Positions 44,503 through 52,600 are shown, numbered from the stretch's first letter. The stretch: DNA of 56,318 nt from Actinomycetes bacterium (GCA_021820105.1 JAKAED010000005.1:1-56318), one strand, 5' to 3'. Made by a program: numbers and translations. The notes: generated by a model from the sequence alone, not told the origin.

Positions 44503-45686
44503 CAGCGGCGGGCGACGTGCAGTTCGTCGGGCAGCGGCGAGACGGGTGTGACCGGTCCGTAACCCTCGAACTCTCCGTAGCGCTTGTAGATATCGCCGTA
44601 GAAGCTGAGCGCGTCGCGATCGAGCTCGACCCCCAGGCCTGGTCCCGTCGGGACGCGGATCGCTCCATCCTCGAACGTGATCTTCTCGGCGCAGAGGTCG
44701 TGGGTCAGGAAGGTCAGGAACTGCTGGTGCCCGAGCTGCGGTGAGGGCAACGTCCCGAGCACGTGGGATGTGGCGATGGTGGTGATTCCGAGGTCGGCAA
44801 AGGCGTGCTTGCAGATCGGGATGCCGGCTGTCTGGCACATCGTCGCCGCGTTGTGGAACGGGACGAGGCCACCGAGTTGGTGGGGGTCTGTGACGACCAC
44901 GTCGGCGGCGTGAGCCGCGAGCACCTGCGGAACCTGGGCGGGTAGCCAGGCCGATTGGTTGGCACCGATTCGGACGCGGCAGTTGGATTTCAGGTCGGCC
45001 AGTCCGGCGATGTCATGCATGTCGATGGGCTGCTCAACGAACTCGACGCCAACGTCCTCGAATCGCCACAGGGCGTCCCGGGCCTCGAAGACGGACCAGG
45101 CCTCGTTGGCGTCCACCCGTACCGCGACGGCATCGCCAACCTCGTCCTTGATCGCGCGGGCGAGCACGATGTCGTTGTCGAGGTCGAACCCGATCTTGAT
45201 GTAGACGGTCTTGAATCCCCGCTCGGCGCCCTCGGCTGCCTGGCGGCGTGCGGTCGCCGGCGTGCGGTCGTCAACGCCGATGAACCAGTAGAAAGGGACG
45301 CGCTCGGTGTCCAGACCCCCGAAGAACTGATGGACCGGGCAGCCGTGCGCCTTGCCGCAGATGTCCCACAAGGCCATCTCGATGCCTGCGGCTGCTCCAT
45401 TGCCCAGATACGGGTAGTGATGCCAGCCGCGATCGGAGGCACGGGCGAGGAACTGGGTTATCCGCATCGGGTCCTCGCCAACGATCCAGGGAACTGTCGC
45501 CTCGATCGCGTCCAGCACAAGCTTGATCAGCGGGCTCCCGGGGACCTCGCCGATTCCGCTGATTCCGGCGTCCGTGTGGACTTCAACCAGTGCATTGGTG
45601 AGTCCCCACATACGACCGAACCGCCAGGTTTCTGGATGCGTGAACGGGACCGAGACCGTATGTACGTCGACGCCCGTGACTTTCAT
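44502..45686 (-). CDS. enolase-superfamily sugar-acid dehydratase (glucarate dehydratase subgroup)
   Basis: This 394-residue enzyme of the mandelate racemase/muconate lactonizing superfamily has an N-terminal capping domain (about 1-125) and a TIM barrel. Metal ligands are assigned as D192 (RVDANEAW), E218 (EFVEQP) and N243 (GANQSAW). An asparagine third ligand, the DPHQLGG strand and KHAFADLGI (His294) resemble glucarate dehydratase, which uses a His-Asp dyad. The first lysine of the usual KxK is Tyr (YIKIG), leaving K164. It is shorter than typical glucarate dehydratases (about 445). I infer dehydration of an aldonic or aldaric acid. ATG 45686 follows GGAGGAG; it is the first operon gene. 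Confidence 0.88.
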   Translation of the reverse strand: MKVTGVDVHTVSVPFTHPETWRFGRMWGLTNALVEVHTDAGISGIGEVPGSPLIKLVLDAIEATVPWIVGEDPMRITQFLARASDRGWHHYPYLGNGAAAGIEMALWDICGKAHGCPVHQFFGGLDTERVPFYWFIGVDDRTPATARRQAAEGAERGFKTVYIKIGFDLDNDIVLARAIKDEVGDAVAVRVDANEAWSVFEARDALWRFEDVGVEFVEQPIDMHDIAGLADLKSNCRVRIGANQSAWLPAQVPQVLAAHAADVVVTDPHQLGGLVPFHNAATMCQTAGIPICKHAFADLGITTIATSHVLGTLPSPQLGHQQFLTFLTHDLCAEKITFEDGAIRVPTGPGLGVELDRDALSFYGDIYKRYGEFEGYGPVTPVSPLPDELHVARR

Positions 45687-45709
45687 ATGACTCCTCCAAC
45701 GATTGTGGT

Positions 45710-45725
45710 GCCATGGTACATGCTA
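45710..45725 (-). promoter_or_regulatory. operator-like motif and -10 of the enolase-superfamily operon
   Basis: GCCATGGTACATG (45710-45722) matches the motif at the importer and SDR/GntR promoters. It contains the inverted repeat CATG-GTA-CATG. A weak minus-strand -10 (TAGCAT, complement of 45720-45725) overlaps it. It lies 24 bases upstream of the start codon. Confidence 0.5.
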
Positions 45726-45744
45726 CTTGTTGGCGACGTGGATC

Positions 45745-46097
45745 GGAAAAATGTCGGGGCGAGAGGCATCGCAGCCAGGTACACGAGAACTCCCGTGGCG
45801 CGGGCGACGGTAAGCTCCGCAGCGAGATGCTCCGCAGGGCGGCGCCGACCAGGCCACACTGATCGCGGCGGCAGTGCGCGAGCATGTATCTGACGAAGTG
45901 AAGCGCCCGGTTGGCCCGGCGGTCGCCGCCGTAGTTGAGGCGGTGATGGGTCCGCTTCGGGATGTTCTTCCCCCACGAGGTCGTAGGCCCCCGCACCAAA
46001 CTGCATCGCGCCGGCCACCTGAGCGGCAGACCCCCGCAGACACGAAAGCGCAACTGACCCCAACGGTCCAAGAACACCTGCTCATCGCGCGATCCAG
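45745..46097 (-). pseudogene. IS110-family transposase C-terminal remnant
   Basis: One minus-strand frame reads HHRLNYGGDRRANRALHFV, close to the HRLNRGGDRQANRALH core of IS110-type transposase C-termini. An upstream CGGLPL fits the preceding conserved segment, and a later VARATGVLVYLA in another frame resembles the terminal helix, implying frameshifts. No start, no DEDD domain and no full-length frame are present. It is cut off at 46097 by the IS66 insertion. This identification comes from a short motif and is moderately sure. Confidence 0.55.
46090..46097. repeat. 8-bp target-site duplication, left copy
   Basis: CGATCCAG directly flanks the left terminal repeat and is repeated at 47608-47615. 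Eight bases is the duplication length expected for IS66-family insertion. Confidence 0.9.
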
Positions 46098-47607
46098 GTA
46101 AGCGTTCAGTTGGTCGGGGGGACATAACGACGCTTTGTCGAATTTTGGGGTGTGGACCGGGGTGAGGCGGAGGCGATCTATGACGCGGGGCGTGAGGCCG
46201 TGGTCGAGGTGCTGTTGCGGATGGATCGTCAGATCCAGCAGCTGACCTCGCGGGTGGAGAGGCTTGAGCGGGAGCTGCGCAAGGATTCGCGGAACTCGTC
46301 GCAGCCGCCGAGTCAGGATCAGCCGAGGCGGAAGAATCGGCCGCCGCGGCCGAAGGGGCGCTCTGGCAAGAAGCAGGGTGCTCAGCCCGGTCATGAGGGG
46401 CACGGGCGGGAGTTGTTACCGACGATGGCTGTCGATGAGGTGGTCGTGCACTGGCCGGCACAGTGCGGGTGTGGGCACGCGTTCTCGGAGGCTGAACGGG
46501 TGGGGGTCGGCGAGCCGTTCCGTCATCAGGTCGAGGAGCTGCCGGAGATCGCGACGATCGTGATCGAGCACCAGGCTCCGCGTGTTTGCTGCCCGGAGTG
46601 TGGTGCCAAGCAGCGCGCGAGGTTGCCGGCCGAGATTGCCGCCAGCGCGTTCGGGCCGCGGTTCCAGGCGGCGGTCGTGACTCTTTCGGTGCGCAACCGA
46701 GTCTCGCGGCGTGATGTTGTGGAACTGTTCGAGCAGCTGTTTCGCGCTCGGATCTCGACGGGCGCGGTCGACGCGATTCTCGCTCGTGCCGGGGATGCGC
46801 TCGAGGATCCCTTCGATGATCTGCTCGCGCGTGTCCGGCGCGCGAAGGCGATGAATATGGACGAGACCGGCTGGCGGCTGCAAGGCACCAAGCGAACCTT
46901 GTGGGGCGCGTTCACCGACCGGCACGCAGTCCTGCGAATTCGGCCGGACCGTCACGAAGATCACGCCCGCGAGCTACTGGCCGACAGCACCGCGATCGTG
47001 ACCTCCGATCGCTGGTGGGCGTATAACCACCTCCCGCTACGCCGCCGTCAGGTGTGCTGGGCGCATCTGCGCCGTGACTTCCAAGCGCACGCCGAAGGTC
47101 TCGCTGCCGAGAAGGAGTTCGGCGAGCACGGCCTGCAGATCTGCGAGGAGCTCTTCTGGTCCTGGGAGATCTACCAGCACACCGGCGAACGCCAGGAACT
47201 CAAGCGCCGGATCCGGCTGCTGCGACGCGAACTGAAGCCGATCCTGCGCAAGTACTCGGGCAAGGCGCCACGCTACAGGTACACCCGCGGGATGGCGAAG
47301 AACCTGCTGAAGGTCTGGCCCGCGCTGTGGACCTTCGCCGAGAAGCCAGCTGTGGAGCCAACCAACAACAACGCCGAACGCGCACTCCGAGGCGCGGTGA
47401 TCTACGGCAAGCTCTCGCTCGGCAGCCAATCCGAAGACGGCGAGACCCGGATCGCACGGCTGCTCTCAGCCCACACCACCTGCCGCCTCCAAGGCCGAAG
47501 CCTCTTCGACTACCTCGCCGAAGTCCTCGCCCACCACGCCCGCGGCGCTCCCGTCCCGCTCCTCGCCTGAGTCAGCACGACGCCGCCCCGACCAACTGAA
47601 CGCTTAC
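46098..47607 (+). mobile_element. intact IS66-family insertion sequence, 1510 bp
   Basis: Perfect 22-bp terminal inverted repeats bound the element (46098-46119 and 47586-47607), beginning GTAAGCGTTCAG. An 8-bp target duplication flanks it. One transposase gene fills the inside; tnpA and tnpB accessory genes are absent, as in single-gene IS66 variants. The perfect repeats and duplication suggest recent insertion. Confidence 0.93.
46152..47570 (+). CDS. IS66-family transposase (TnpC)
   Basis: This 472-residue transposase begins with a leucine-zipper-like coiled coil (about 18-45: VLLRMDRQIQQLTSRVERLE). A basic linker with the DSRNSSQPPSQD motif typical of IS66 follows, then a zinc-finger-like region (CGCGH, VCCPECGAKQ) and the DDE core. 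Catalytic candidates are D in MNMDETGWRL, D in VTSDRWWAYNHL and E in PTNNNAERALRG. CWAHLRRDF is the conserved segment after the second Asp. GTG 46152 lies 33 bases inside the left repeat. The frame is intact, so the element may still be active. Confidence 0.95.
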   Translation: MDRGEAEAIYDAGREAVVEVLLRMDRQIQQLTSRVERLERELRKDSRNSSQPPSQDQPRRKNRPPRPKGRSGKKQGAQPGHEGHGRELLPTMAVDEVVVHWPAQCGCGHAFSEAERVGVGEPFRHQVEELPEIATIVIEHQAPRVCCPECGAKQRARLPAEIAASAFGPRFQAAVVTLSVRNRVSRRDVVELFEQLFRARISTGAVDAILARAGDALEDPFDDLLARVRRAKAMNMDETGWRLQGTKRTLWGAFTDRHAVLRIRPDRHEDHARELLADSTAIVTSDRWWAYNHLPLRRRQVCWAHLRRDFQAHAEGLAAEKEFGEHGLQICEELFWSWEIYQHTGERQELKRRIRLLRRELKPILRKYSGKAPRYRYTRGMAKNLLKVWPALWTFAEKPAVEPTNNNAERALRGAVIYGKLSLGSQSEDGETRIARLLSAHTTCRLQGRSLFDYLAEVLAHHARGAPVPLLA

Positions 47608-47615
47608 CGATCCAG
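47608..47615. repeat. 8-bp target-site duplication, right copy
   Basis: CGATCCAG follows the right terminal repeat directly and equals the left copy at 46090-46097. Confidence 0.9.
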
Positions 47616-47634
47616 GTGTCGCTCCGCAGGCGAC

Positions 47635-48297
47635 TTACGCCCACGTCGCGCGCACTGCGACGAACCATCTCCCGTCAAAGAGGACCTCGGCTCCGTCGAA
47701 CTCTTTGGACAACTGGGGGCCAGTGAGATAGCGCTTGAAGACTCGATGTTCTGAGCCATCGTTGAGAACTCGCGTCTGCCACTGCTCAGCCGGGACCCCC
47801 GGCCGCATCGCGGAGTCGATGACCACAAGCTCGCCGGCCACGCGTCTTGCCTCAGCCAGGAACGCTGCGCGCTCATCATCGGGAAGATGACCGTAGAAGT
47901 GCCCGGTCAGGACGCGATCGAACGCCGCGTCGGCGAACGGCAGGCTGAGGGCGTCGCCGACGATCGCGATCCCCTCGGGCAGTCGCGATTGCGTCAGGGA
48001 CACCATCGCGCGACTCTGGTCGATGCCGACAACAAGGCCGTGAAGATGACGAGTCAGGAAGCCGCTCCCGCACGCGACGTCCAGTGTGCGACCTACAGGC
48101 AGATCACCGACGAGGCGGACGACCTGGTCGACCTCCTCATGCCAGCCAGGGCGATCCCGTGCGGCGAAGTGACCCTCGCCGAGATACCACTCGTCGTACT
48201 CAGCGGCACGCTGCTCGTAGTACTCGCCGGTCGCGTCATCGCGCGCGAACGCTGGCGGCTGCTCGACCACGCGCACGAGTATCCCAAACACCCGCAT
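47635..48297 (-). CDS. class I SAM-dependent methyltransferase
   Basis: This protein of about 220 residues opens with EYYEQRAAEYDEWYLGEGHF, a common lead-in of methyltransferase type 11/25. SAM motif I is TLDVACGSGFLTRHL, and later motifs are VVGIDQSRAMV and VLTGHFYGHLPDDER. The ATG at 48297 (MRVFGILVRVVEQ) is chosen because the upstream frame is low in methyltransferase character; internal GTG starts are possible. It ends 20 bases from the IS66 target duplication. The substrate is unknown. It is divergent from the ArsR gene. Confidence 0.82.
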   Translation of the reverse strand: MRVFGILVRVVEQPPAFARDDATGEYYEQRAAEYDEWYLGEGHFAARDRPGWHEEVDQVVRLVGDLPVGRTLDVACGSGFLTRHLHGLVVGIDQSRAMVSLTQSRLPEGIAIVGDALSLPFADAAFDRVLTGHFYGHLPDDERAAFLAEARRVAGELVVIDSAMRPGVPAEQWQTRVLNDGSEHRVFKRYLTGPQLSKEFDGAEVLFDGRWFVAVRATWA

Positions 48298-48475
48298 CGA
48301 CCAGTTGCAGTGCCAGCGGCACCGCCCGCTGGCACAAATACCGCGCAAAGGGTTGATTCGGGGCGGGGCTCGAGATACCCCCGCAGGCACGGATGCGGGA
48401 CTCGCCTTCCGGGCTCCGTTTGGCTGCTCCACCTGTCCCTTAACGTATACCCATATCGGCATGTAATGTGCTGCC

Positions 48476-48814
48476 ATGCCCCGAGCAACGACCACCTCTG
48501 ACGCGTTCAACGCCGTGGCCGAGCCACGGCGGCGGCAGATCGTCGAGTTGCTCGCCGACGGCGAGCGGCGGGTGGGAGACCTTGTGCGTGAGCTGGGGCT
48601 CGGTCAGCCGCAGGTGTCAAAGCACCTGCGAGTGCTCAGGGAAGTTGGGCTGGTCGATGTGCGCGATCAAGGGCGGCAGCGGCTCTACCGCCTCAACGGT
48701 CATGCGCTCAAGCCGATCCACGACTGGGTCAAGGGTTACGAGCGGCTCTGGTCCGAGCGGTTTGAGCTGCTGGATGACGTCCTGAAAGACCTCAACAAGG
48801 AGAAACACCAATGA
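48476..48814 (+). CDS. ArsR-family HTH regulator
   Basis: This 112-residue winged helix-turn-helix protein has FNAVAEPRRRQIVELLADGE, the recognition helix region GQPQVSKHLRVLREVGLV and the wing VRDQGRQRLYRLN. No metal-binding ELCVCDL cysteine box is present, so it is not a classical metal sensor. Its stop overlaps the SRPBCC start (ATGA). Such ArsR-AHSA1 pairs are common and usually form an autoregulated operon with the regulator acting as repressor. Confidence 0.92.
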   Translation: MPRATTTSDAFNAVAEPRRRQIVELLADGERRVGDLVRELGLGQPQVSKHLRVLREVGLVDVRDQGRQRLYRLNGHALKPIHDWVKGYERLWSERFELLDDVLKDLNKEKHQ

Positions 48815-49296
48815 CAGCGGCGACGAGCGGCACGGCGAAAGTGACCCTTCCATCCGTATACCAGATCCTGATCGAGCGTGAGTTCGCGGCGCCGGCCTCG
48901 ATGGTCTGGCGCGCGATCACCGAACCGGAGTTGGTGAGGCAGTGGTGGCACGCCAACCGCGGGGAGATCACCACGTGTGAGATAGACCTGCGAGTCGGCG
49001 GTAGCTGGCGCTACGCAATGCGTCCCTTCAGCGGGGAGGAATTCGCCTTCTACGGCGAGTTCTTGGAGATCGTTCCAAACGAGAAGATCATCCAAACGGA
49101 GACATTCGAGCCATTCCCCGACGCAACGGCGACGAACACCACCACCCTGACCGAGCGCCACGGCACAACACGGCTGCGCACACTCGTACAGCACCAGACC
49201 GCTCAGGCGCGAGACATGCACATCAACTCAGGGATGGAACCCGGGCCGCAGGACGCGTTCGACCTCCTCGAGCAAACGGCGATCTCAATCGCCTGA
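48811..49296 (+). CDS. SRPBCC (AHSA1-like) domain protein
   Basis: This 161-residue protein has the START-like fold. LIEREFAAPASMVWRAITEPELVRQWW is the typical first helix-strand unit (in part), followed by DLRVGGSWRYAM and GEFLEIVPNEKIIQTETFE. The family binds hydrophobic ligands in a deep cavity; the ligand is unknown. It is coupled to the ArsR-type regulator by a 4-base overlap. Confidence 0.9.
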   Translation: MTAATSGTAKVTLPSVYQILIEREFAAPASMVWRAITEPELVRQWWHANRGEITTCEIDLRVGGSWRYAMRPFSGEEFAFYGEFLEIVPNEKIIQTETFEPFPDATATNTTTLTERHGTTRLRTLVQHQTAQARDMHINSGMEPGPQDAFDLLEQTAISIA

Positions 49297-49667
49297 ACCC
49301 CGTTCCCAGCCGTACCGCCCCGCGACAAGACCCAGCGCGAACGCGGCTGCGGGTCGCGTACCCACCGACCCGCAACCCCGGTTTCGCCACCACTGGGACC
49401 GGCAGCTCCGGCCGCTGCACCGGCGGGGCAAGCGTCCCCGCTGGCCGCGCAAAGCTGGTCGGGCGCTAGACATCACAGCATCCTTGTCGCGAGCAGAACC
49501 GGTTGTGGGCGACATGATTAGCTGGAGGGAGGCATGGCAGACGGGTGAACGGGGCGCGACCGGAGAACTGGCCGTACTCCGGTTTGGCTAGTGCGGCGAT
49601 CGGGACTGCTCCCAGTTGTAACTTCGCGGGGCGATGTCACAAATGTGCCCTGTGTCGGGAATAGGAA
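49297..49667. other. intergenic region with a hairpin, before the sigma factor gene
   Basis: Nothing gene-like is seen in these 371 bases. A 9-bp perfect stem (TGCGGGTCG at 49348-49356, CGACCCGCA at 49366-49374) with a 9-base loop lies 52 bases after the SRPBCC gene and probably ends that transcript. The remainder should hold the sigma-factor promoter, but no clear hexamers can be named. Confidence 0.5.
49348..49374 (+). terminator. hairpin terminator after the ArsR-SRPBCC operon
   Basis: A perfect 9-bp stem (TGCGGGTCG/CGACCCGCA) with a 9-base loop and no T-run. Confidence 0.5.
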
Positions 49668-50231
49668 GTGATGCGGACAGCTGCGGATGATGAGCCTGGT
49701 CGCTTGCTTGCTCGGACCGCACGCGGTGATATGGAAGCGTTTGGGCTGTTCTACGACATCTTTGAGCGCGATCTGTTGCGGTTCTTCGTGCGCAGGACGG
49801 GCAGGGGTGATCTCGCAGCGGATCTGACCGCCGAAACGTTCGCGGCGGCGCTTGATTCTGCTGCGGCGTACCGCCCGGATGCGGGAGTTGCGCGAGCGTG
49901 GTTGTTCGGCATTGCGCGGCACGTGCTGCATGACATGTGGGAGCGCGGTCGCGTTGATGACGAGGCGCGGAGGCGACTTGGCCAGGAAGTGTTGGTGCTG
50001 ACCGACGCGACTGTGGAAGAAATCGAGCGGCTGATCGACGAGCACGGCGATTTGACCCACGCACTTGAGGATCTGCCGGTCGATCAGCGGGAGGCGGTTC
50101 GCGGCCGCGTGTTAGAGGACCGCAGCTATCGAGAGTTGGCGGTGTCGCTGCAATGCTCACAGAGCGTCGTGCGGCAGCGCGTGAGTCGAGGCCTTCGTGG
50201 CCTTCGAGAACGACTGGAGCGGAGCCTATGA
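49668..50231 (+). CDS. ECF-type sigma-70 family sigma factor
   Basis: This protein of about 187 residues has region 2 (FYDIFERDLLRFFVRRTG, DLTAETFAAALD, ARAWLFGIARHVLHDMWER) and region 4 (LEDLPVDQREAVRGRVLEDRSYRELAVSLQCSQSVVRQRVSRGL, in part), with a short linker. It directs RNA polymerase to alternative promoters. Starts GTG 49668 and ATG 49671 are adjacent, with AGGAAG just upstream. It overlaps the next gene by 4 bases (ATGA); that gene is a single-TM protein of the kind often coupled to ECF factors. Confidence 0.9.
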   Translation: MMRTAADDEPGRLLARTARGDMEAFGLFYDIFERDLLRFFVRRTGRGDLAADLTAETFAAALDSAAAYRPDAGVARAWLFGIARHVLHDMWERGRVDDEARRRLGQEVLVLTDATVEEIERLIDEHGDLTHALEDLPVDQREAVRGRVLEDRSYRELAVSLQCSQSVVRQRVSRGLRGLRERLERSL

Positions 50232-51337
50232 GTCTGCTGCCGCAGCTAAGAGAAGACCTTGTCCGCGCCGGCGCGCGGCGTTATCAGCCAGAACCCGAAC
50301 TCCGGCTTAGCACGACCGAGCGCCGCGTGCGGCTGCGCCGGGCGCATCCGCGCCACCGGTTAGCGCTCGGCGCTGGCGTCGCCGCCGCGATGGGACTCGC
50401 CATCACGGGGCTGGTCGGCTTCCAAGGCGGCGGCTTCGCGCCGACGTCTGCGATCGCGGCGATGGATGGGCTCGCCCGGGTAGCCGCCGCTCAGGATTGG
50501 CCGGGGGTCCCGCGTGCCGGCCAGTACTTCTACACAGAGTCGACCGACTTCTCGCATTGGTATGTCACCCGCGATTCCTATGGCAGCTTCGAGCTCCGCG
50601 ACTACCCGCTCGCGAGCGCCCCGAGGTGCACGGTGGACACAATGACCCGCGTGCAGGACTGGGTCGCTCACGACGGGTCTGCAGCCCAGACGACGACTCA
50701 ATACGCCCAGCGGTTCACTTCCGCGGCCGACAAAGCCAACTGTGCGGCGATTCACGTCAACGACCCGCGCATAGGCAATCCGCACGTGCCGAACTCGCTC
50801 GCGGAGACCGACCGGCCTCACACTGAGTTCTACCCCGCCGTCCCCGCCAACGCCTACATCCCTGGCATCGGAGAGCTCCCCTTCACAGGCAACTACTGGA
50901 AGACACTCTCAAGCAACCCGGCGACCCTGCTACGACAGCTCCAAAAGCAGGACCATGGCCTCGTCACGGACAACACACCAGCTGGGGAGTTCAACGCCAT
51001 CGGCGACTTCTTGAGCGAGAGTGACGCACCACCGTCCGTCCTCAGCAACGTCTTCAAGGCCGCAAAGTTGATACCCGGCATCAAGCTGCTGGGAACGCGG
51101 ACCGACCCGACCGGCCAAACCGGCATCGCGGTAGAGATGAACCACATCTTCGGGAACGAACGCTACGACTCGGTGGTCGGAGAAGAGTTGATCCTCGACC
51201 CGAAGACGGCCCGGCTGCTCGCCCAGGAATTCTTCGACAACACCACCAGCACAGTGGTCGGCTGGCAGTCCTACAAGCAGCCGAAGCTCGTCGACCACGC
51301 GCCCACAGACAAGAGCGGACTGAGCGGTTTTGGGTAG
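50228..51337 (+). CDS. single-TM protein coupled to ECF sigma factor (CU044_5270-like, possible anti-sigma)
   Basis: This 369-residue protein has a short N-terminal cytoplasmic part (1-45) and one hydrophobic segment at about 50-66 (LALGAGVAAAMGLAITG). A large extracytoplasmic domain follows, with GQYFYTESTDF, DWVAHDGS, GELPFTGNYWKTL, IAVEMNH and ELILDPKTARLLAQE. It resembles actinobacterial CU044_5270-type proteins found next to sigma factors. The last segment resembles lipoprotein-like domains that sense the envelope. A classical zinc anti-sigma motif is absent, so the anti-sigma role is inferred from coupling and topology. Confidence 0.78.
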   Translation: MSLLPQLREDLVRAGARRYQPEPELRLSTTERRVRLRRAHPRHRLALGAGVAAAMGLAITGLVGFQGGGFAPTSAIAAMDGLARVAAAQDWPGVPRAGQYFYTESTDFSHWYVTRDSYGSFELRDYPLASAPRCTVDTMTRVQDWVAHDGSAAQTTTQYAQRFTSAADKANCAAIHVNDPRIGNPHVPNSLAETDRPHTEFYPAVPANAYIPGIGELPFTGNYWKTLSSNPATLLRQLQKQDHGLVTDNTPAGEFNAIGDFLSESDAPPSVLSNVFKAAKLIPGIKLLGTRTDPTGQTGIAVEMNHIFGNERYDSVVGEELILDPKTARLLAQEFFDNTTSTVVGWQSYKQPKLVDHAPTDKSGLSGFG

Positions 51338-51446
51338 AACGGAATCACGACGCCTGCCGTAACTACGAGCCCGTGACAGTCAGAGGTGATCGCTACAGCC
51401 AGCCTCTCTGCCGAGACAGCGCCTTTCCCGGGCTCGAGCGGGAGGA

Positions 51447-51725
51447 ATGTGGTTTCGCCAGGACCCGGCGGCGCTTGTGCGCCCGACCCGCAGCCGGGCG
51501 CACAAGCCGCAGGCCGCGCATTCCACGTGTTTCGGTGCGCGGCGGGAGATGCCAGTCGGAGCGGAAGAGCGGGTGCGGCTGGAGTTGCCTTTGCGTGGCC
51601 GTGCGGTCACTTGCCGCTTGGTCGAGGCGAAGGCGACTATCGACGTTTTGCCCGCAATACGCGATACATACGTCGATAGTCCGCAGTTGGCGCCGACGCC
51701 CAAGGACACCCTCTTAGCCACATGA
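51447..51725 (+). CDS. doubtful small ORF, 92 aa
   Basis: The frame begins with MWFRQDPAALVRP and contains EERVRLELPLRGRAVTCRLV, loosely like the first strands of a PilZ-type barrel but without its binding motifs. The hairpin at 51473-51507 lies inside its 5' part, no good ribosome binding site is present, and codon use is less GC3-rich than in neighbours. It may be a remnant or not coding. Confidence 0.2.
   Translation: MWFRQDPAALVRPTRSRAHKPQAAHSTCFGARREMPVGAEERVRLELPLRGRAVTCRLVEAKATIDVLPAIRDTYVDSPQLAPTPKDTLLAT
51473..51507. terminator. strong hairpin downstream of the sigma factor operon
   Basis: GCTTGTGCGCCCG and CGGGCGCACAAGC form a perfect 13-bp stem around a 9-base loop, 135 bases after the operon. 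There is no T-run. It may act as terminator for this operon and on the opposite strand. Confidence 0.55.
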
Positions 51726-51877
51726 ACGCAACCCGCGAAACCCAGGGCGCTCGCTTGTGGGGCGAGATCCTCTTGCCGAGGTGAATGCGGGTGCTGGTCT
51801 GATGATGGGACGTGGCGTTGGGGTCGCTCGGCGCGCTTTCCTGCCGACTGCCAGCGGCGGTGGCCGGGTTTGGGTGG

Positions 51878-52477
51878 TTAGTGGGCGTGGGTGGCTGCGG
51901 CGATCGCGAAGGTTGCGAACCAGGCGATCGCGCTCACATAGAACCCGCGTTCGATAGCGCCGAACCAGCGCCCTAAGGCTGCAAGCCGGCGTGTGAGTGC
52001 CATGGCGATCAAGCAGGCAAGCATCAGCCATCCGAGCGCTCGGGAGGTGCCGGCGAGGGTGTGCCAGGCGCCGGGCTGTGAGAGGGCGCCGGCGAGTCTG
52101 AACGCGGCTGCCGTCGCGCTTCCGAATGCCGCGATCGCGAGCAGTGCGTGGATGCCCCCGGTCTGGGTGTGTGGGGTGCCGGGCCGGTCCATCGGGAACC
52201 AGCTGATCGCGGCGCGGGCCGCGGCGAACACGATGAGCATCGCGATCGTGGCGCTGCCGCGGTCGTGCAGCGCCTGAGAGACCGCTAGGGCCAGCGCGAG
52301 ACCAGCTGCGGAGAACGCGAGCGTCGCGGCGCGGTAGCCCGCCTTGTATGGCGTGATTCCGTACTGGCTGACGGCGTTGCGCAGTGGCGAGAGGCCCGTC
52401 GGCGCGATGTGCAGATACCCCAGGCTGCCGATGGTTGCCAGCAGCGCGGCGAGTGAGATCACGCCGGCAGCGGTCAC
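51878..52477 (-). CDS. DUF998-type membrane protein
   Basis: This protein of about 199 residues has six hydrophobic segments. LSPLRNAVSQYGITPYKAGYRAA after the first helix is the DUF998 signature, and AAISWFPMDRPGTPHTQTGGIH in the middle matches the family's second conserved motif. Function is unknown. GTG 52477 is given; a TTG at 52570 would place the start within the MarR palindrome and add a non-membrane leader. It is divergent from the MarR gene and probably controlled by it. Confidence 0.8.
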   Translation of the reverse strand: MTAAGVISLAALLATIGSLGYLHIAPTGLSPLRNAVSQYGITPYKAGYRAATLAFSAAGLALALAVSQALHDRGSATIAMLIVFAAARAAISWFPMDRPGTPHTQTGGIHALLAIAAFGSATAAAFRLAGALSQPGAWHTLAGTSRALGWLMLACLIAMALTRRLAALGRWFGAIERGFYVSAIAWFATFAIAAATHAH

Positions 52478-52562
52478 TGGTCCCCGCCGAGGACTGGGAT
52501 CAGGAGGCCGCAACCACGGTCTGTGGCCGGGCGGCGGCAGCCACGAGCCGCCCTTTGCAGAA

Positions 52563-52583
52563 ATATGCAACTTGGTTGCATAT
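52563..52583. promoter_or_regulatory. MarR operator, 21-bp perfect inverted repeat
   Basis: ATATGCAAC, spacer TTG, GTTGCATAT gives perfect 9-bp arms. It lies 17 bases upstream of the MarR start and between the divergent DUF998 and MarR genes. A -10-like TAGTAT at 52587-52592 would start a leaderless marR transcript at about the GTG, and the operator would cover the region just upstream of it. Confidence 0.75.
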
Positions 52584-52600
52584 AGTTAGTATCTGTCGCA

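Larger units (their letters stand above)
51338..51877. other. 540-base region with one doubtful small frame and a strong hairpin
   Basis: Two features stand out: a 13-bp perfect hairpin at 51473-51507 and an open frame at 51447-51725 on the plus strand. No other motif is recognised, and the opposite-strand frames look like shadows. Confidence 0.5.

Noticed and set aside
45583-46461. 292-residue minus-strand frame spanning the enolase gene start and the IS66 left end
   Set aside because: It crosses two unrelated genes and an IS boundary; only the short IS110-like stretch inside it is meaningful.
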